Source: Actinomycetospora callitridis
GTDB taxonomy: Bacteria; Actinomycetota; Actinomycetes; Mycobacteriales; Pseudonocardiaceae
Direction of reading: 5' to 3'
NCBI RefSeq assembly: GCF_028737265.1
Contig: NZ_JAQZAK010000003.1
Coordinates: 434,001 to 498,000 of the forward strand
Length of the DNA stretch: 64,000 nucleotides
The notes under the pieces are model-generated. The model saw only the letters and a list, made by a program, of their open reading frames with translations. It was not told the origin of the DNA and did no database searches. Of the stretch, positions 8,743-18,088 are shown in pieces (positions within the stretch are counted from its first letter, which is position 1; each line of letters opens with the position of its first letter). The translations under genes and the position numbers were made by a program.

Positions 8743-9930
8743 TCATCGGCCGGGCTCGTGGAGACCGAAGATGAGGTAGGGGTCGCTCGGGTCCCATCGG
8801 TTGTCGACCTGCGAGCGACGGCCGATCTCGCGGCATCGCTCGAGGAGTCGGCGACCGAGGTCCAGCTGGGTCGTCTCCCAGGTCTTCAGAGCAGCCGGGA
8901 CGTCGCCTCCGGCATCGTCGAGCGCGTCGGCGAGGGCCCATGCGTCGGCAGCGGCCTTCGCCGTGCCGGCCGCCGCGTGGGGGCGCACCGCGAACGCCGC
9001 ATCGCCGAGGATCGCGACCTGCCCGGCGGTCATGGCGGGGACGTCGATGTCGTAGACCGCCTGGACGAAGGGCTCTCGCGCACCGGTGACGACCTCGGCG
9101 ATCGCCGGCGCGAGCTCCCGGGTCGCGGTGGCCCGGAACTCCTCGATGGCGTCGTCGGCCAACGAACCGGGCGGCACCGACACCTTCCGCGGTTGGCCGT
9201 CCCGGCCGGCGAGCAGCCGGTCGAAAGCTTCTCCGGCGTCGACGTTGCGGTACCAGACGTAGTTGGACAGCCGAGTGCCCGGCTGCACCGTGCCGCCCGG
9301 ACCCGGGATCGGGTACACGAGGATGTGGCTGTCGCGGATCACCTGGTAGGTGATCGCGTCACGGAGCTCGTCGAACGTCTCCGACCGGAGGTCACCCTCG
9401 GGCACGGTGCCGCGATAGGCGACGTAGCCGGAATAGTGCGACCGGGCGGCGGGGAAGAGCGTCTCGCGCGTCAGCGAATTGATGCCGTCGGCGGCGACGA
9501 GCAGATCGCACCGGTCGTGGCTCCCGTCCGCGAAGGTGATCTCGACGCCCTCGGCGAGCTGCCGGAACGAGGTCATCTCGCGCGCGAGGTGGTAGCGCTC
9601 GGGGTCGAACAGGCGCAGCAGCTCGCGATAGATCGCGTTCCACGAGGAGAAGCGGTAGGGATGCTCGGCCTGGTAGCGACGCGACCCGTCGGGCCACAGG
9701 TAGCGAATCCACCCGGTGCGGGAGCAGAACGTGTCCGGATCGACGACGGACCGTTCACGGAAGTAGCGGATGGTTGCGTCGAGGACGGCGATGCCGGCCC
9801 CCCGGGCGTCGAGCTCGGAGCGTGACCGCTCGTGGATCTGGACGTCGCAGCCCAGGTCGCGCAGCAGGAGGCCCGCGGTCAGCCCTCCGATGGAGCCGCC
9901 GACGACGGCCACCCGCGGCATCGGGCCCAT
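8743..9930 (-). CDS. FAD-dependent aromatic-type monooxygenase
   Basis: A 395-residue class A flavoprotein hydroxylase. The N-terminal FAD dinucleotide motif is VVGGSIGGLTAGLLL (residues about 7-21); the second FAD motif GDAAFAVRPHAAAGTAKA is near 300, and the DG motif (LLVAADGINSLTR) near 150. The spacing and the RPHAAAGTAKA segment resemble 2,6-dihydroxypyridine 3-hydroxylase-like enzymes, but the substrate cannot be read from sequence. It begins 4 bases after the stop of the PPOX-family gene, so the two are co-transcribed. Confidence 0.85.
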   Translation of the reverse strand: MGPMPRVAVVGGSIGGLTAGLLLRDLGCDVQIHERSRSELDARGAGIAVLDATIRYFRERSVVDPDTFCSRTGWIRYLWPDGSRRYQAEHPYRFSSWNAIYRELLRLFDPERYHLAREMTSFRQLAEGVEITFADGSHDRCDLLVAADGINSLTRETLFPAARSHYSGYVAYRGTVPEGDLRSETFDELRDAITYQVIRDSHILVYPIPGPGGTVQPGTRLSNYVWYRNVDAGEAFDRLLAGRDGQPRKVSVPPGSLADDAIEEFRATATRELAPAIAEVVTGAREPFVQAVYDIDVPAMTAGQVAILGDAAFAVRPHAAAGTAKAAADAWALADALDDAGGDVPAALKTWETTQLDLGRRLLERCREIGRRSQVDNRWDPSDPYLIFGLHEPGR

Positions 9931-9933
9931 CTC

Positions 9934-10455
9934 TCAGGGACGCCCGAATGTCGCGATCTTGTCCACCGACAGCTCGAAGAGGATGCGGCTCTCGCCGACC
10001 GACTCGTCGCGCAGCCCGTACGCGGAGTCCTGGCCCGTGTACTTCCGCCAGATGCGGTCGACGTGGTCCGTGACGCGCGAGCCGTCCTGGGGGTGGTCCT
10101 CGGGGATCTCACGGCTCACGGTGGTCTTGATCGACACCCAGTGGTAGGCGTTCTGCGGGTTCATCAGGAGGAACGTCGCGTGCGGTGTCGCGCGCAGCCA
10201 GCCCACCTTCTTGCGGTGGTGGGCGAGGTTGAGCAGCACCAGCTCGCCCTCGTAGTCGAACCACACCGGCGTGAGATTCGGCAGGCCGTCGCGGCCCACC
10301 ACCGCCACCGTCGCCGTGACCGGCTCGTCGAGGAGCTGTCTGTAGATCGGGTCGAGGTCCGCCAACGAGGTGATGGCCCCGCGGTCGCCGACGGTGAACT
10401 GTCCGGGTTGGGTCCCTTCGGCGACGTCTCGGATGTTGGCGACGGTGATGCTCAC
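9934..10455 (-). CDS. pyridoxamine 5'-phosphate oxidase-like flavin/F420 protein
   Basis: A 173-residue split-barrel protein. It shows the PPOX-class pattern (PVTATVAVVGRDGLPNLTPVWFDYEGELVLLNLAHHRKKVGWL) of actinobacterial F420- or FMN-binding reductases. The GTG start has GGGAGG seven bases upstream. Coupled to the flavin monooxygenase gene, it could supply reduced cofactor or reduce a pathway intermediate. It is divergent from the ThDP enzyme gene across 152 bases. Confidence 0.8.
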   Translation of the reverse strand: MSITVANIRDVAEGTQPGQFTVGDRGAITSLADLDPIYRQLLDEPVTATVAVVGRDGLPNLTPVWFDYEGELVLLNLAHHRKKVGWLRATPHATFLLMNPQNAYHWVSIKTTVSREIPEDHPQDGSRVTDHVDRIWRKYTGQDSAYGLRDESVGESRILFELSVDKIATFGRP

Positions 10456-10607
10456 GGTCTGGCCTCCCGGCGGCGTTGCTGGTGGATCATCCCGCGTCGA
10501 GCGTAGGTTTCCGTGATCCAGCGCACAACGCTGCCAGACCCCGCCCGCGAACGGAGCGCCACCGGCGACATGCCTGCTCACCGTCATCGACCACCTGCGA
10601 GTCGACC

Positions 10608-12170
10608 GTGAGCTCGCGGGCGATCGCCACCGCCCTCGCCCGCGCCTGGCGCGACGCCGGGACGTCGGTGCTGTTCGGGGTCCCCGGTGGAGGTGCGAAC
10701 CTCGACGTCGTCGGAGCGGCGGCCGAGGAGGGCATCCGTTTCGTCCTCGCCCACGACGAGACCGCGGCCGGGATCATGGCCTCGACCCACGGGCTGCTCA
10801 CCGGCACGGCGGGGGCGGCAGTGGTCACCCGGGGCCCAGGAGTCACGGCCGCCGCCACCGGCCTCGCCCAGGCCACGCTCGACCGGGCCCCGCTCGTGCT
10901 CGTCAGCGACACCGTCCCGCAGCGGTCCGCTCCCCGCGTGCCGCACCAGCGGCTCGACGAGCAGGCCATGACCCGACCGATCGCGAAGTGGTCGGGGTCG
11001 CTGGGGACGGAGGACCCCGCAGGCGTCGCGGCCGCTGCGATCGACCTTGCTCGTCGAGGACCGGCCGGAGGGGTGCACCTGGCCATGGATCCGACCGCCC
11101 CGGGCAGCCCGCCGCCACCAACGACCGTCGACCCGGCTGTCGACGAGGGGGCGACGGGCCGAGCAGCCGCGATGATGGCCCGTGCGGAGCGTCCCGTCGT
11201 CCTCGTCGGCGTCGCCGCGGCGGACCATCCCGGCCTGGCCGATGCCCTGGTGTCGACGGGCCTGCCCGTCCTGTGCACCTACCAGGCCAAGGGCGCCGTA
11301 CCGGATTCCCGGTCCGCGGGCCTGTTCACCGGAGGGGTGCTGGAGCGCCCGCTGCTGGACCGGGCCGACCTCGTGCTCGCCGTGGGCGTGGACCCCGTCG
11401 AGCTGATCCCCGCCCGGTGGCCACACGGTGCACCGGTCGTGATGCTGCATCCCGAGCCCGTCGACGGGAGCTGGTTCGGCGAGCCACAGATCGTCGTCGG
11501 GCCCCTCACCACCACCCTCCCCACCGTGCTCGCCGGCGCGAGCCACCGCTGGGAACCGGACACGGCGGAGAACGCCCGCCACGGAGCGCTCGACACGCTC
11601 GAGACCGGAGGTGGCGCGTTCGGGCCCCATGACGTCGTGCGCGAGGTCGCCCGCGCGAGCAGCCGTTCGACCACGCTGACCGTGGACGCCGGCGCGCACA
11701 TGTTGGTGGCGATGCCGCTGTGGGAAGCGACCGCCCCACGCCAGGTCCTGATCTCCAACGGTCTGGCCACCATGGGGTTCTCCCTGCCCGCCGCGGTGGG
11801 CGCGGCGCTCGCCCGCCCCGGCTCCCCGGTGGTGTGCTTCGTCGGCGACGGCGGACTGGGGATGACCCTGGCCGAGCTCGAGACCGTCGTCCGGCTCGAT
11901 CTCGACCTCACCGTCGTGGTCTTCAACGACGGCGCGCTGAGCCTCATCGAGATCAAGCAGACCGATGGGCAGGGCGACGCGGACGCGGTGCGGTACGGCC
12001 CGACCGACTTCGCGGCCATCGCCTCCGGCACGGGGATGCGGGCCGTGGCCGTGGAGGGCCGGCAGGCGCTCCGGGACGAGCTCGACCAGGTCCGGGCGGG
12101 TCCACGCCTGATCGACGCCCGCATCAGCCCGGACGGCTACGCGCACGTCCTCGCCGCCACCCGGGGGTGA
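10608..12170 (+). CDS. thiamine diphosphate-dependent enzyme, acetolactate synthase-like
   Basis: A 520-residue ThDP enzyme of the acetolactate synthase/benzoylformate decarboxylase superfamily. The N-terminal pyrimidine-binding domain carries the cofactor-activating glutamate (AHDETAAG, Glu51); the C-terminal domain has the metal/diphosphate motif starting GDGGLG and ending near FNDGALSLIEIK. Substrate (a 2-keto acid) is unknown; no regulatory subunit gene is adjacent, which argues against anabolic acetolactate synthase. I chose the GTG that matches the family start; the longer frame upstream looks non-coding. A hydrolase gene follows on the same strand. Confidence 0.85.
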   Translation: MSSRAIATALARAWRDAGTSVLFGVPGGGANLDVVGAAAEEGIRFVLAHDETAAGIMASTHGLLTGTAGAAVVTRGPGVTAAATGLAQATLDRAPLVLVSDTVPQRSAPRVPHQRLDEQAMTRPIAKWSGSLGTEDPAGVAAAAIDLARRGPAGGVHLAMDPTAPGSPPPPTTVDPAVDEGATGRAAAMMARAERPVVLVGVAAADHPGLADALVSTGLPVLCTYQAKGAVPDSRSAGLFTGGVLERPLLDRADLVLAVGVDPVELIPARWPHGAPVVMLHPEPVDGSWFGEPQIVVGPLTTTLPTVLAGASHRWEPDTAENARHGALDTLETGGGAFGPHDVVREVARASSRSTTLTVDAGAHMLVAMPLWEATAPRQVLISNGLATMGFSLPAAVGAALARPGSPVVCFVGDGGLGMTLAELETVVRLDLDLTVVVFNDGALSLIEIKQTDGQGDADAVRYGPTDFAAIASGTGMRAVAVEGRQALRDELDQVRAGPRLIDARISPDGYAHVLAATRG

Positions 12171-12272
12171 CCCATGTGGCGGTCGGGCGCGCTGATTCGT
12201 CCGTGCCCTTCGATCGCTAGCGTCACCCCTCCGTCGCTGTCACCACGGACAACGGCACCGGGAGGGCACCAC

Positions 12273-13163
12273 GTGATATCCCCGTCGCGCTCGGCACGAG
12301 GCACGGCGTCGACCGGTGAGCTGGTCAGCCGTGACGGGACCGGTCTCCGCACGTGGACCAACGGCGCCGACGGCGCCCCACTCGTGATCAGCAACGGGCT
12401 CGGGGCGCCTCCGGCGGCGTGGCCCCGACTGGCAGAGGGCGGAGGGTTCTCCGCGGTGTCCTGGAGCCACCGGGGCCTCGGTGGCTCCGAGCGCCCCGAC
12501 GACCCGGCCCGCATCTCCGTCGTGGACCACGCCGCCGACCTCGAGGCGACCATGGACGAGGCGGGCTTCGAGCGCGCGGTGCTGCTCGGGTGGTCCATCG
12601 GGGTCGACGTCGCCTTCGAGTTCGCCCGCGCCCACCCCGAACGGGTGGCGGGCATCCTCGGGATCGGCGGGCTGCCCGGCGGGTCGTTCCGGGCGTTCGG
12701 CCCGCCGGGTCAGCCCGCCGCCGTACGCGAGGGGCTCGGTCGGAGCGCCGCGTGGCTGCTGCGCCTGATGGGGCCGCCCGCGGCGGCGCTGGCCTACCCG
12801 ACGGTGAACCTCGCGCGGGCGCTCCGGGTCGACCACGTCGCCCCGCTGCCGGACCTGGCGGCGTCGGCGCGGGTCGCTCGGGAATTCACGACACACCCGT
12901 GGACCTGGTACTCCGAGCTCCTCCTGGCCGCCGGGAACCATCCCCCGATCGACACGGGTTTCGTCTCCTTCCCGGTCACACTCGTGGGCGGCACCCTCGA
13001 CATCGCCGTCTCGGCGGCCGACATCCGCGCCGTCACGACGACGATCCCGCAGGCCCGGTTCGTGCCCCTCGTCGGCACGCATTTCCTGCCCCTCGAACAG
13101 CCTGACCGACTTCACCAGGAGCTCATCGCGCTCGCGGAACGGGCCGGACTCCTTCGCACCTAG
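12273..13163 (+). CDS. alpha/beta hydrolase
   Basis: A 296-residue alpha/beta hydrolase. It has the oxyanion region (LVISNGLGAPPAAWPRL), the nucleophile elbow GWSIGVDVAF with Ser as nucleophile, an acid candidate after GGTLDIAVSAAD, and the histidine in VGTHFLPLEQP. The start is a GTG preceded by GGGAGGG. It follows the ThDP enzyme by about 100 bases and may act on the product of that enzyme or of the divergent monooxygenase; the substrate is unknown. Confidence 0.85.
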   Translation: MISPSRSARGTASTGELVSRDGTGLRTWTNGADGAPLVISNGLGAPPAAWPRLAEGGGFSAVSWSHRGLGGSERPDDPARISVVDHAADLEATMDEAGFERAVLLGWSIGVDVAFEFARAHPERVAGILGIGGLPGGSFRAFGPPGQPAAVREGLGRSAAWLLRLMGPPAAALAYPTVNLARALRVDHVAPLPDLAASARVAREFTTHPWTWYSELLLAAGNHPPIDTGFVSFPVTLVGGTLDIAVSAADIRAVTTTIPQARFVPLVGTHFLPLEQPDRLHQELIALAERAGLLRT

Positions 13164-13358
13164 CCGTGGTCGGGGCCGTCGCAGCGCAGGGTGAGGTCGA
13201 CGGGCCCTCCGGGTGCCCGCGTCCGGATGAGCCGACCACCGGCGCGGTCCGTTGCCTCCCGGTGGAGGTCGGCCCATAGTGGGGACCCGCGCCCCGGACC
13301 CAGGTGCCACCTGCACCGACTCGTCGGGCAGTCCGTTTCGCACCTGGGGGAACGCCTC

Positions 13359-13817
13359 GTGTCCATCGACGACGCCACACCACAGCCACCCGGTCACCAG
13401 CCCACGCCGCCCTCGGCAGAGGCGCTGCACCGTGTGGCGAACGACGTCCACGCCGAGCTGGTCGCCGCCGGTTTCGAGCCCCACACGTTCCTCGGCACCG
13501 AAGAGACCGCCGACGACTGGCGGCGTCGAGGCCCCTTGACCGTGATCCGGCGCGATCACGTCGAAGTGTGGTGGAGCATCGGCCCACGACCCCGCACCCA
13601 GGCCGGACCCTCCGACGCCGAGCGGCGCATGACACCCGTCCTGCGCGACATCCTGCAGGCCGCCGGCATCGACGCCGACCTCTCGATCCCGACGCGGGAG
13701 GGCGACGTCACGGTGTGGATCACTACCCACAACCGCCCGGACGACCCCGTGCTGCCTGCTCGTCCGCGCTCGCACCGAGCCGTCGGCCCGGGCCGGGGCG
13801 TCAGCCGGTCGGGGTGA
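13359..13817 (+). CDS. hypothetical protein
   Basis: A 152-residue product with no family that I recognise. The middle part looks structured (ALHRVANDVHAELVAAGFEPHTFLG, then PLTVIRRDHVEVWWSIG), while the termini are Pro/Arg-rich. The GTG is preceded by a GGGGGAA sequence. Its last 17 bases overlap the convergent glycosyltransferase gene. Confidence 0.5.
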   Translation: MSIDDATPQPPGHQPTPPSAEALHRVANDVHAELVAAGFEPHTFLGTEETADDWRRRGPLTVIRRDHVEVWWSIGPRPRTQAGPSDAERRMTPVLRDILQAAGIDADLSIPTREGDVTVWITTHNRPDDPVLPARPRSHRAVGPGRGVSRSG

Positions 13818-14988
13818 GGAGAGGCGAACGGGCCGGGCCCGTCGCCAGCGCCAGCACCTCACGGTAGAGATCGAGGTAGCCGCGGGCCATCGCCGCCGGG
13901 GTGAAGCGACGCCGGGCCGCGGCCCGACAGGCGTCGCGGTCGAGGGACCGGTCGGCGCGGGCGGCGAGCAGATCGGCGAGGGCGTCCTCCTCGTCGCGCG
14001 GAACGAGCAGACCGGTGCTGCCCTCGTCGAGGAGCTCGGGCAGGCATCCGCGCGCGTACCCGACGACGGGTGTTCCCAGGGCGAGGGACTCGACGACGCC
14101 GGTGCCGCCGGGCTCCTCCCACTGCAGGGGGCAGAGCTGCGCCGCGGCGCCGGCGACGAGCCGGTCGCGGTCGGCGCCGCGCAGGGCACCCGCCCAGCGG
14201 ACGCGGTCGCCGTCGATCAACGGGCTCACCTCGTCGAGGAACCAGCGGACGTCGGGGTGCTCCCGCGCCCGGGGATCCGTGGCCAGCGCGGCCTCGAGCG
14301 CGGCGGCGCTGTGGTGGGGTCCGACGGGGCCGGCGAGGACGACCCGCCGGCCCGTCCGGTGGGCCAGCCGGGCCGCTGCGTCCTGGCCCTTGGCGGGGGT
14401 GAGGCGTGCGAGGACGACGAGGTGGTCGGCCGGGGCCACCGGCGGGCCCGGCTCGTCGGCGAGCGGGGTGGCCAGGTGCACGTGCCCGAGTGCGTGCCGG
14501 CGCAGCGCCGGCGGCGCCCCCGCGAGCTGGGAGCCGGACACGCCGTTGACGAACACCCGCCCCTGGCCGTCGAAGCGTCCGTAGAGCTCGGGGTGCTTGG
14601 CGAGGTCCCAGTGCAGGGTGTGCAGGACCGGCGGGCCGGCGTCGGCGTAGGAGACGAGGCCCCAGGCCTCGAGGTGCGAGTGCACGAGGTCGATGTCGTC
14701 GCGGCCCCGCAGCTCCTGTCGCACGCGGTCGACGTGGGCGGCGACGACGCCCATGACCCGGTTGTAGGGCTCCGCGATCGCCGCGAAGCGGGGCTCGGCG
14801 AACGTCGTCACCCGCTCGTCGACCTCGATGCGGCTGGTCCCCACCGTCGCGAGCACCACCCGGACCCCGAGGCGCCTCAGTTCCGGGATCAGGGTGGCCA
14901 GCACCGCCTCGATCCCTCCGTACCCCTCCGGCGGCACCGGCAGCCACGGTCCCGCGTCGACGAGGACCGTGAGGGGACGCCCGGCCAT
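13801..14988 (-). CDS. GT4-family glycosyltransferase
   Basis: A 395-residue GT-B fold enzyme. The N-terminal domain starts with LTVLVDAGPWLPVPPEGYGGIE, typical of GT4 enzymes; the C-terminal donor domain has LARLTPAKGQD and the EPGGTGVVESLALGTPVVGY signature with the sugar-nucleotide-binding glutamate. Its ATG overlaps the stop of the gpgS gene by one base (TGATG), so the two are translationally coupled. With GpgS upstream it may extend a glucosylglycerate or similar glycan, but the acceptor is unknown. Confidence 0.87.
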   Translation of the reverse strand: MAGRPLTVLVDAGPWLPVPPEGYGGIEAVLATLIPELRRLGVRVVLATVGTSRIEVDERVTTFAEPRFAAIAEPYNRVMGVVAAHVDRVRQELRGRDDIDLVHSHLEAWGLVSYADAGPPVLHTLHWDLAKHPELYGRFDGQGRVFVNGVSGSQLAGAPPALRRHALGHVHLATPLADEPGPPVAPADHLVVLARLTPAKGQDAAARLAHRTGRRVVLAGPVGPHHSAAALEAALATDPRAREHPDVRWFLDEVSPLIDGDRVRWAGALRGADRDRLVAGAAAQLCPLQWEEPGGTGVVESLALGTPVVGYARGCLPELLDEGSTGLLVPRDEEDALADLLAARADRSLDRDACRAAARRRFTPAAMARGYLDLYREVLALATGPARSPLLTPTG

Positions 14989-15968
14989 CAGGCCACCGGC
15001 CGGTAGTGGGCGAGGACCTCGCGCAGCGGCGGTCGCTCCTCGACGGCGACGTCGGTCTCGACCACCTCGCGGTCGAGACCGGCCGGTCCCGGCGCCGAGG
15101 GACGTCGGAACTGCACGAGCGTCGTCGTCTCGGGACCCTGCGTGAGGATGCCCTGACGGGCCAGCCGGGCGGACGCGGCGAGCTGGATCTGGGCCGACAT
15201 CCGCCCGAGCGCCTGCAGATCGTGGTGTCGGTGCACACGGACGCCCAGGTCGACCTGGGCCATGGCCTCGAGACCCACGCGGTCGAGGACGTCGACGAGC
15301 ATGCCCAGCTCGACGCCGTAGCCGGTGACGAACGGGATGGCCTCGAGCAGCTCGCGGCGCGCGGCGAACTCGCCGGCGAGCGGCTGCACGAACCCGGCCA
15401 GCTGCGGCCAGGCGAGGTTGAGGAGCGGGCGGGCGACGAGCTCGCTCACCCGGCCGCCGCCGTCGACGTCGACGGTGCCGTCACCGATCAGCGGCCGGTG
15501 GTAGAAGCCCTTGACGAAGGCGACGCCGGGATCGTCGAGCAGCGGGCCGAGCAGCCCGGTGACGAAGCCCGGCTCGACGTCACGGAGATCGGCGTCGATC
15601 GCGACGACGAGGTCGCCGGTGCTCGCGGCGAGGCCCTTCCACAGCGCCTCGCCCTTGCCGTGCGCGGGGACGAGCTCGGACATCACCGAGTCCTGCCCGA
15701 CCACGGTCGCGCCGGCGGCCGCAGCGACCTCGGCGGTGGCGTCCTGGGACCGGGAGTCGACGACGAGGACCTCGTCCACGAGACCGGTGCGGTCGACGAG
15801 CGCCTCGCGGACGACCGCGACGATGCGGCCGATCGTGGCGGCCTCGTCACGGGCGGGGAGCACGAGGCCGACCCGTCGGCCGGCCTTCTGCTCGACCATC
15901 CGCCCGAGTTCCCAGTCCTCGGTGCGACTGGTGCGGCGGGAGAGCCAGCTGCGGACCTCGTGGAGCAT
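14988..15968 (-). CDS. gpgS: glucosyl-3-phosphoglycerate synthase
   Basis: A 326-residue GT-A enzyme (GT81) that transfers glucose to 3-phosphoglycerate, the first step toward glucosylglycerate and, in mycobacteria, methylglucose lipopolysaccharide. Visible are the nucleotide-sugar start (VGLVLPARDEAATIG), the metal-binding DAD motif in VVAIDADL (residues 125-127), and GYGVELGMLVDVLDRVGLEAMAQVDLG late in the protein, all typical of GpgS. I placed the start at MLHEVRSWL, giving the family length. It leads a two-gene operon and is only 43 bases from the divergent Gfo/Idh gene. Confidence 0.88.
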   Translation of the reverse strand: MLHEVRSWLSRRTSRTEDWELGRMVEQKAGRRVGLVLPARDEAATIGRIVAVVREALVDRTGLVDEVLVVDSRSQDATAEVAAAAGATVVGQDSVMSELVPAHGKGEALWKGLAASTGDLVVAIDADLRDVEPGFVTGLLGPLLDDPGVAFVKGFYHRPLIGDGTVDVDGGGRVSELVARPLLNLAWPQLAGFVQPLAGEFAARRELLEAIPFVTGYGVELGMLVDVLDRVGLEAMAQVDLGVRVHRHHDLQALGRMSAQIQLAASARLARQGILTQGPETTTLVQFRRPSAPGPAGLDREVVETDVAVEERPPLREVLAHYRPVA

Positions 15969-16011
15969 GTCGCGTGGTGCCCGATTCGCACGATCGGGTA
16001 CCAGCGCCCTC

Positions 16012-16995
16012 GTGATCGATACCGAAGTCAGGGTGGGGATCGTCGGGGCGGGCGGTGTCGCGCGGCGCCATGCCGGAGCACTGGCCTCGATGCCGGACGT
16101 GGCGCTGGTCGGCGTCACCGACCCGGACGGCGGACGCGCCGCCGACCTCGCTGCGGCGGTGGGCACGACAGCGGCGGAGGACCTCGACGCGCTGCTGGCG
16201 CGGGGTGTCGACGCGGCCTGGGTCTGTGTGCCGCCGTTCGCCCACGGCGAGGTGGAGACACGCCTCGCCGCGGCCGGCGTCGCCCTGTTCGTCGAGAAGC
16301 CCCTGGGGCTCGACGTCGCGGCCGCGGAGCAGGTGCACGCCGCCGTCGGCGCGGCCGGGGTCGCGACGTCGGTGGGTCACCACTGGCGGTCGTCGGCCGT
16401 GGTGGCCCGCGCCCGCGAGGTGGTCGCGGGCCGCACCATCCGGCTGGTCAACGCGACCTGGCTGGACAAGGTGCCTCCGGTGCCGTGGTGGGCGCAGCGC
16501 GGGTCCTCGGGCGGCCAGGTCGTCGAGCAGGCCGTGCACGTCCTCGATCTCGCGCGGCTGCTGGCCGGCGAGGTCACCGCGGTGCACGCCGTCGCGGACG
16601 CCGCCCCGCCCGCCCCCGGCACCGATGTCGACTCGGCCACCGCCGGCACGCTGCGCTTCGCCGGTGGGGCCGTCGGGACGCTCGCCGCGACCTGCCGCCT
16701 GGCGTGGAAGCACCGCGCGGGCCTCGAGCTCTACGCCGACGACCTCGCGCTGAGCGTCAGCGAGGAGCAGCTGACCGTCCGCGACGGCGACGGGATCCGG
16801 ACCGTCGAGGTCGACCCCGCGGAGGCCCGCACCGCCGCGGACCGCGCCTTCGTCGACCACCTCCTCGGGCGACCCCCGTCCGGCGGCGGCATCGTCGTCG
16901 ACTACGGCGAGGCCCTCCGCACCCACCGGCTCGCGTGCGCGCTGGCCGACTCCGTGGCCTCCGGCGCGCCGATCGCACTGGACGGTGCCCGATGA
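16012..16995 (+). CDS. Gfo/Idh/MocA-family oxidoreductase
   Basis: A 327-residue NAD(P)-dependent dehydrogenase-like protein. The Rossmann motif is VGIVGAGGVARRHAGAL near the N-terminus, the family EKP motif is in LFVEKPLGLD, and the C-terminal domain begins around VGHHWRSSAVV. Members oxidise or reduce sugars, inositols or related polyols. The GTG start lies 43 bases from the divergent gpgS start, and its stop overlaps the next ATG (ATGA). The substrate is unknown; neighbours suggest sugar or glycoside chemistry. Confidence 0.85.
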   Translation: MIDTEVRVGIVGAGGVARRHAGALASMPDVALVGVTDPDGGRAADLAAAVGTTAAEDLDALLARGVDAAWVCVPPFAHGEVETRLAAAGVALFVEKPLGLDVAAAEQVHAAVGAAGVATSVGHHWRSSAVVARAREVVAGRTIRLVNATWLDKVPPVPWWAQRGSSGGQVVEQAVHVLDLARLLAGEVTAVHAVADAAPPAPGTDVDSATAGTLRFAGGAVGTLAATCRLAWKHRAGLELYADDLALSVSEEQLTVRDGDGIRTVEVDPAEARTAADRAFVDHLLGRPPSGGGIVVDYGEALRTHRLACALADSVASGAPIALDGAR

Positions 16996-18080
16996 CGGCG
17001 CAGGTCCTCGTCGTCGACGGTCCCGGTCGCGTGCGTTTCGTGCCCGACGAGCCCTCCGGACCACTGCCGGACAGCGGTTTCGACGTGCGCACACGGTTCT
17101 CCGGGCTCTCGGCGGGCACCGACCTCAGCTGGGTCAAGGGCACCAACCCGATGCTGTCGTCCGCCTGGGACGCCGAGCTGGGGCTCTTCGACGACGCCCG
17201 CCCCGGCGCCGGCTATCCCGTGCGCAAGGTCGGCTACATGCAGGTCGGCGAGGTCGTGGCCGCCGGCCCGTCGTCCGGGCGCACGGTCGGTGATCTCGTG
17301 GCGATGACCTACGGACACCGCACCGCCCACCGCGCCGACCCGGCGAGCGAGCGGGTCGTGCCGCTCCCGCACGGTCTCGACCCGGTCCTCGGTGTCTACG
17401 CCGCGCACATGGGTCCGATCTGCGCCAACGGCGTGTTGCACGCGGCGGCCGAGGACGGCGCCGAGGACCTCGACGCCGGTGTCCGCGACCGCACGGTGGC
17501 CGTCGTGGGCGCCGGCGTGGTGGGCCTCCTGACCGGACTGTTCGCCGCCGAGCTGGGCGCCGCGTCGGTCACCGTCCTCGACCCGACCCCGGGCCGGCGC
17601 GCCGTCGCCGAGGCGCTCGGCCTCGCCACCCGCGACCCCGACGACCCGGGCACCGTCGCCGACCTCAAGCGCGGCTGGCGCCACGGGCCCGGCGACCACG
17701 GTGCCGACGTCGTGTTCCAGTGTCGCGGCCGCACGGCGGCGCTGGCGCTGGCGCTGCGGCTGCTGCGCCCGCAGTCCACGGTGATCGACCTGGCGTTCTA
17801 CGCCGACGGTGCCGACGCGGTCCGGCTCGGCGAGGAGTTCCACCACAACGGCCTCGGCGTGCGGTGCGCGCAGATCGGGCGCGTGCCACGGGCGCTCCGC
17901 GGGACGTGGGACCGCGACCGGCTCTCCGCCGTCACGCTGGACCTGCTCGCGGCCCGCGGCGCGGACATCGTCGACCACGTCGTCACCGACCGCGTCCCGC
18001 TCGCGGAGGCCCCCGAACACCTCGCGGCCCTCGCCGACGGGCGCCGCCACGCCGGGCTCCAGACCGTCTACACGGCCTGA
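16992..18080 (+). CDS. zinc-binding (MDR) dehydrogenase
   Basis: A 362-residue medium-chain dehydrogenase/reductase. The cofactor-binding motif is VAVVGAGVVGLLTGLFAAELGAASVTVLD. The usual zinc-site segment (GHE) is replaced by a shorter variant near VGYMQVGEVVAAGPS, as in bi-domain oxidoreductase-like members that pair with Gfo/Idh proteins. It is translationally coupled to the Gfo/Idh gene, so the two probably act on successive steps of one sugar-derived substrate. Confidence 0.8.
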   Translation: MTAQVLVVDGPGRVRFVPDEPSGPLPDSGFDVRTRFSGLSAGTDLSWVKGTNPMLSSAWDAELGLFDDARPGAGYPVRKVGYMQVGEVVAAGPSSGRTVGDLVAMTYGHRTAHRADPASERVVPLPHGLDPVLGVYAAHMGPICANGVLHAAAEDGAEDLDAGVRDRTVAVVGAGVVGLLTGLFAAELGAASVTVLDPTPGRRAVAEALGLATRDPDDPGTVADLKRGWRHGPGDHGADVVFQCRGRTAALALALRLLRPQSTVIDLAFYADGADAVRLGEEFHHNGLGVRCAQIGRVPRALRGTWDRDRLSAVTLDLLAARGADIVDHVVTDRVPLAEAPEHLAALADGRRHAGLQTVYTA

Positions 18081-18088
18081 GCACGCGC

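Noticed and set aside
15006..16991. 1024-codon plus-strand frame extending upstream of the MDR dehydrogenase
   Set aside because: The upstream part runs antisense to gpgS and out of frame with the Gfo/Idh gene; only the part from 16992 has family motifs.
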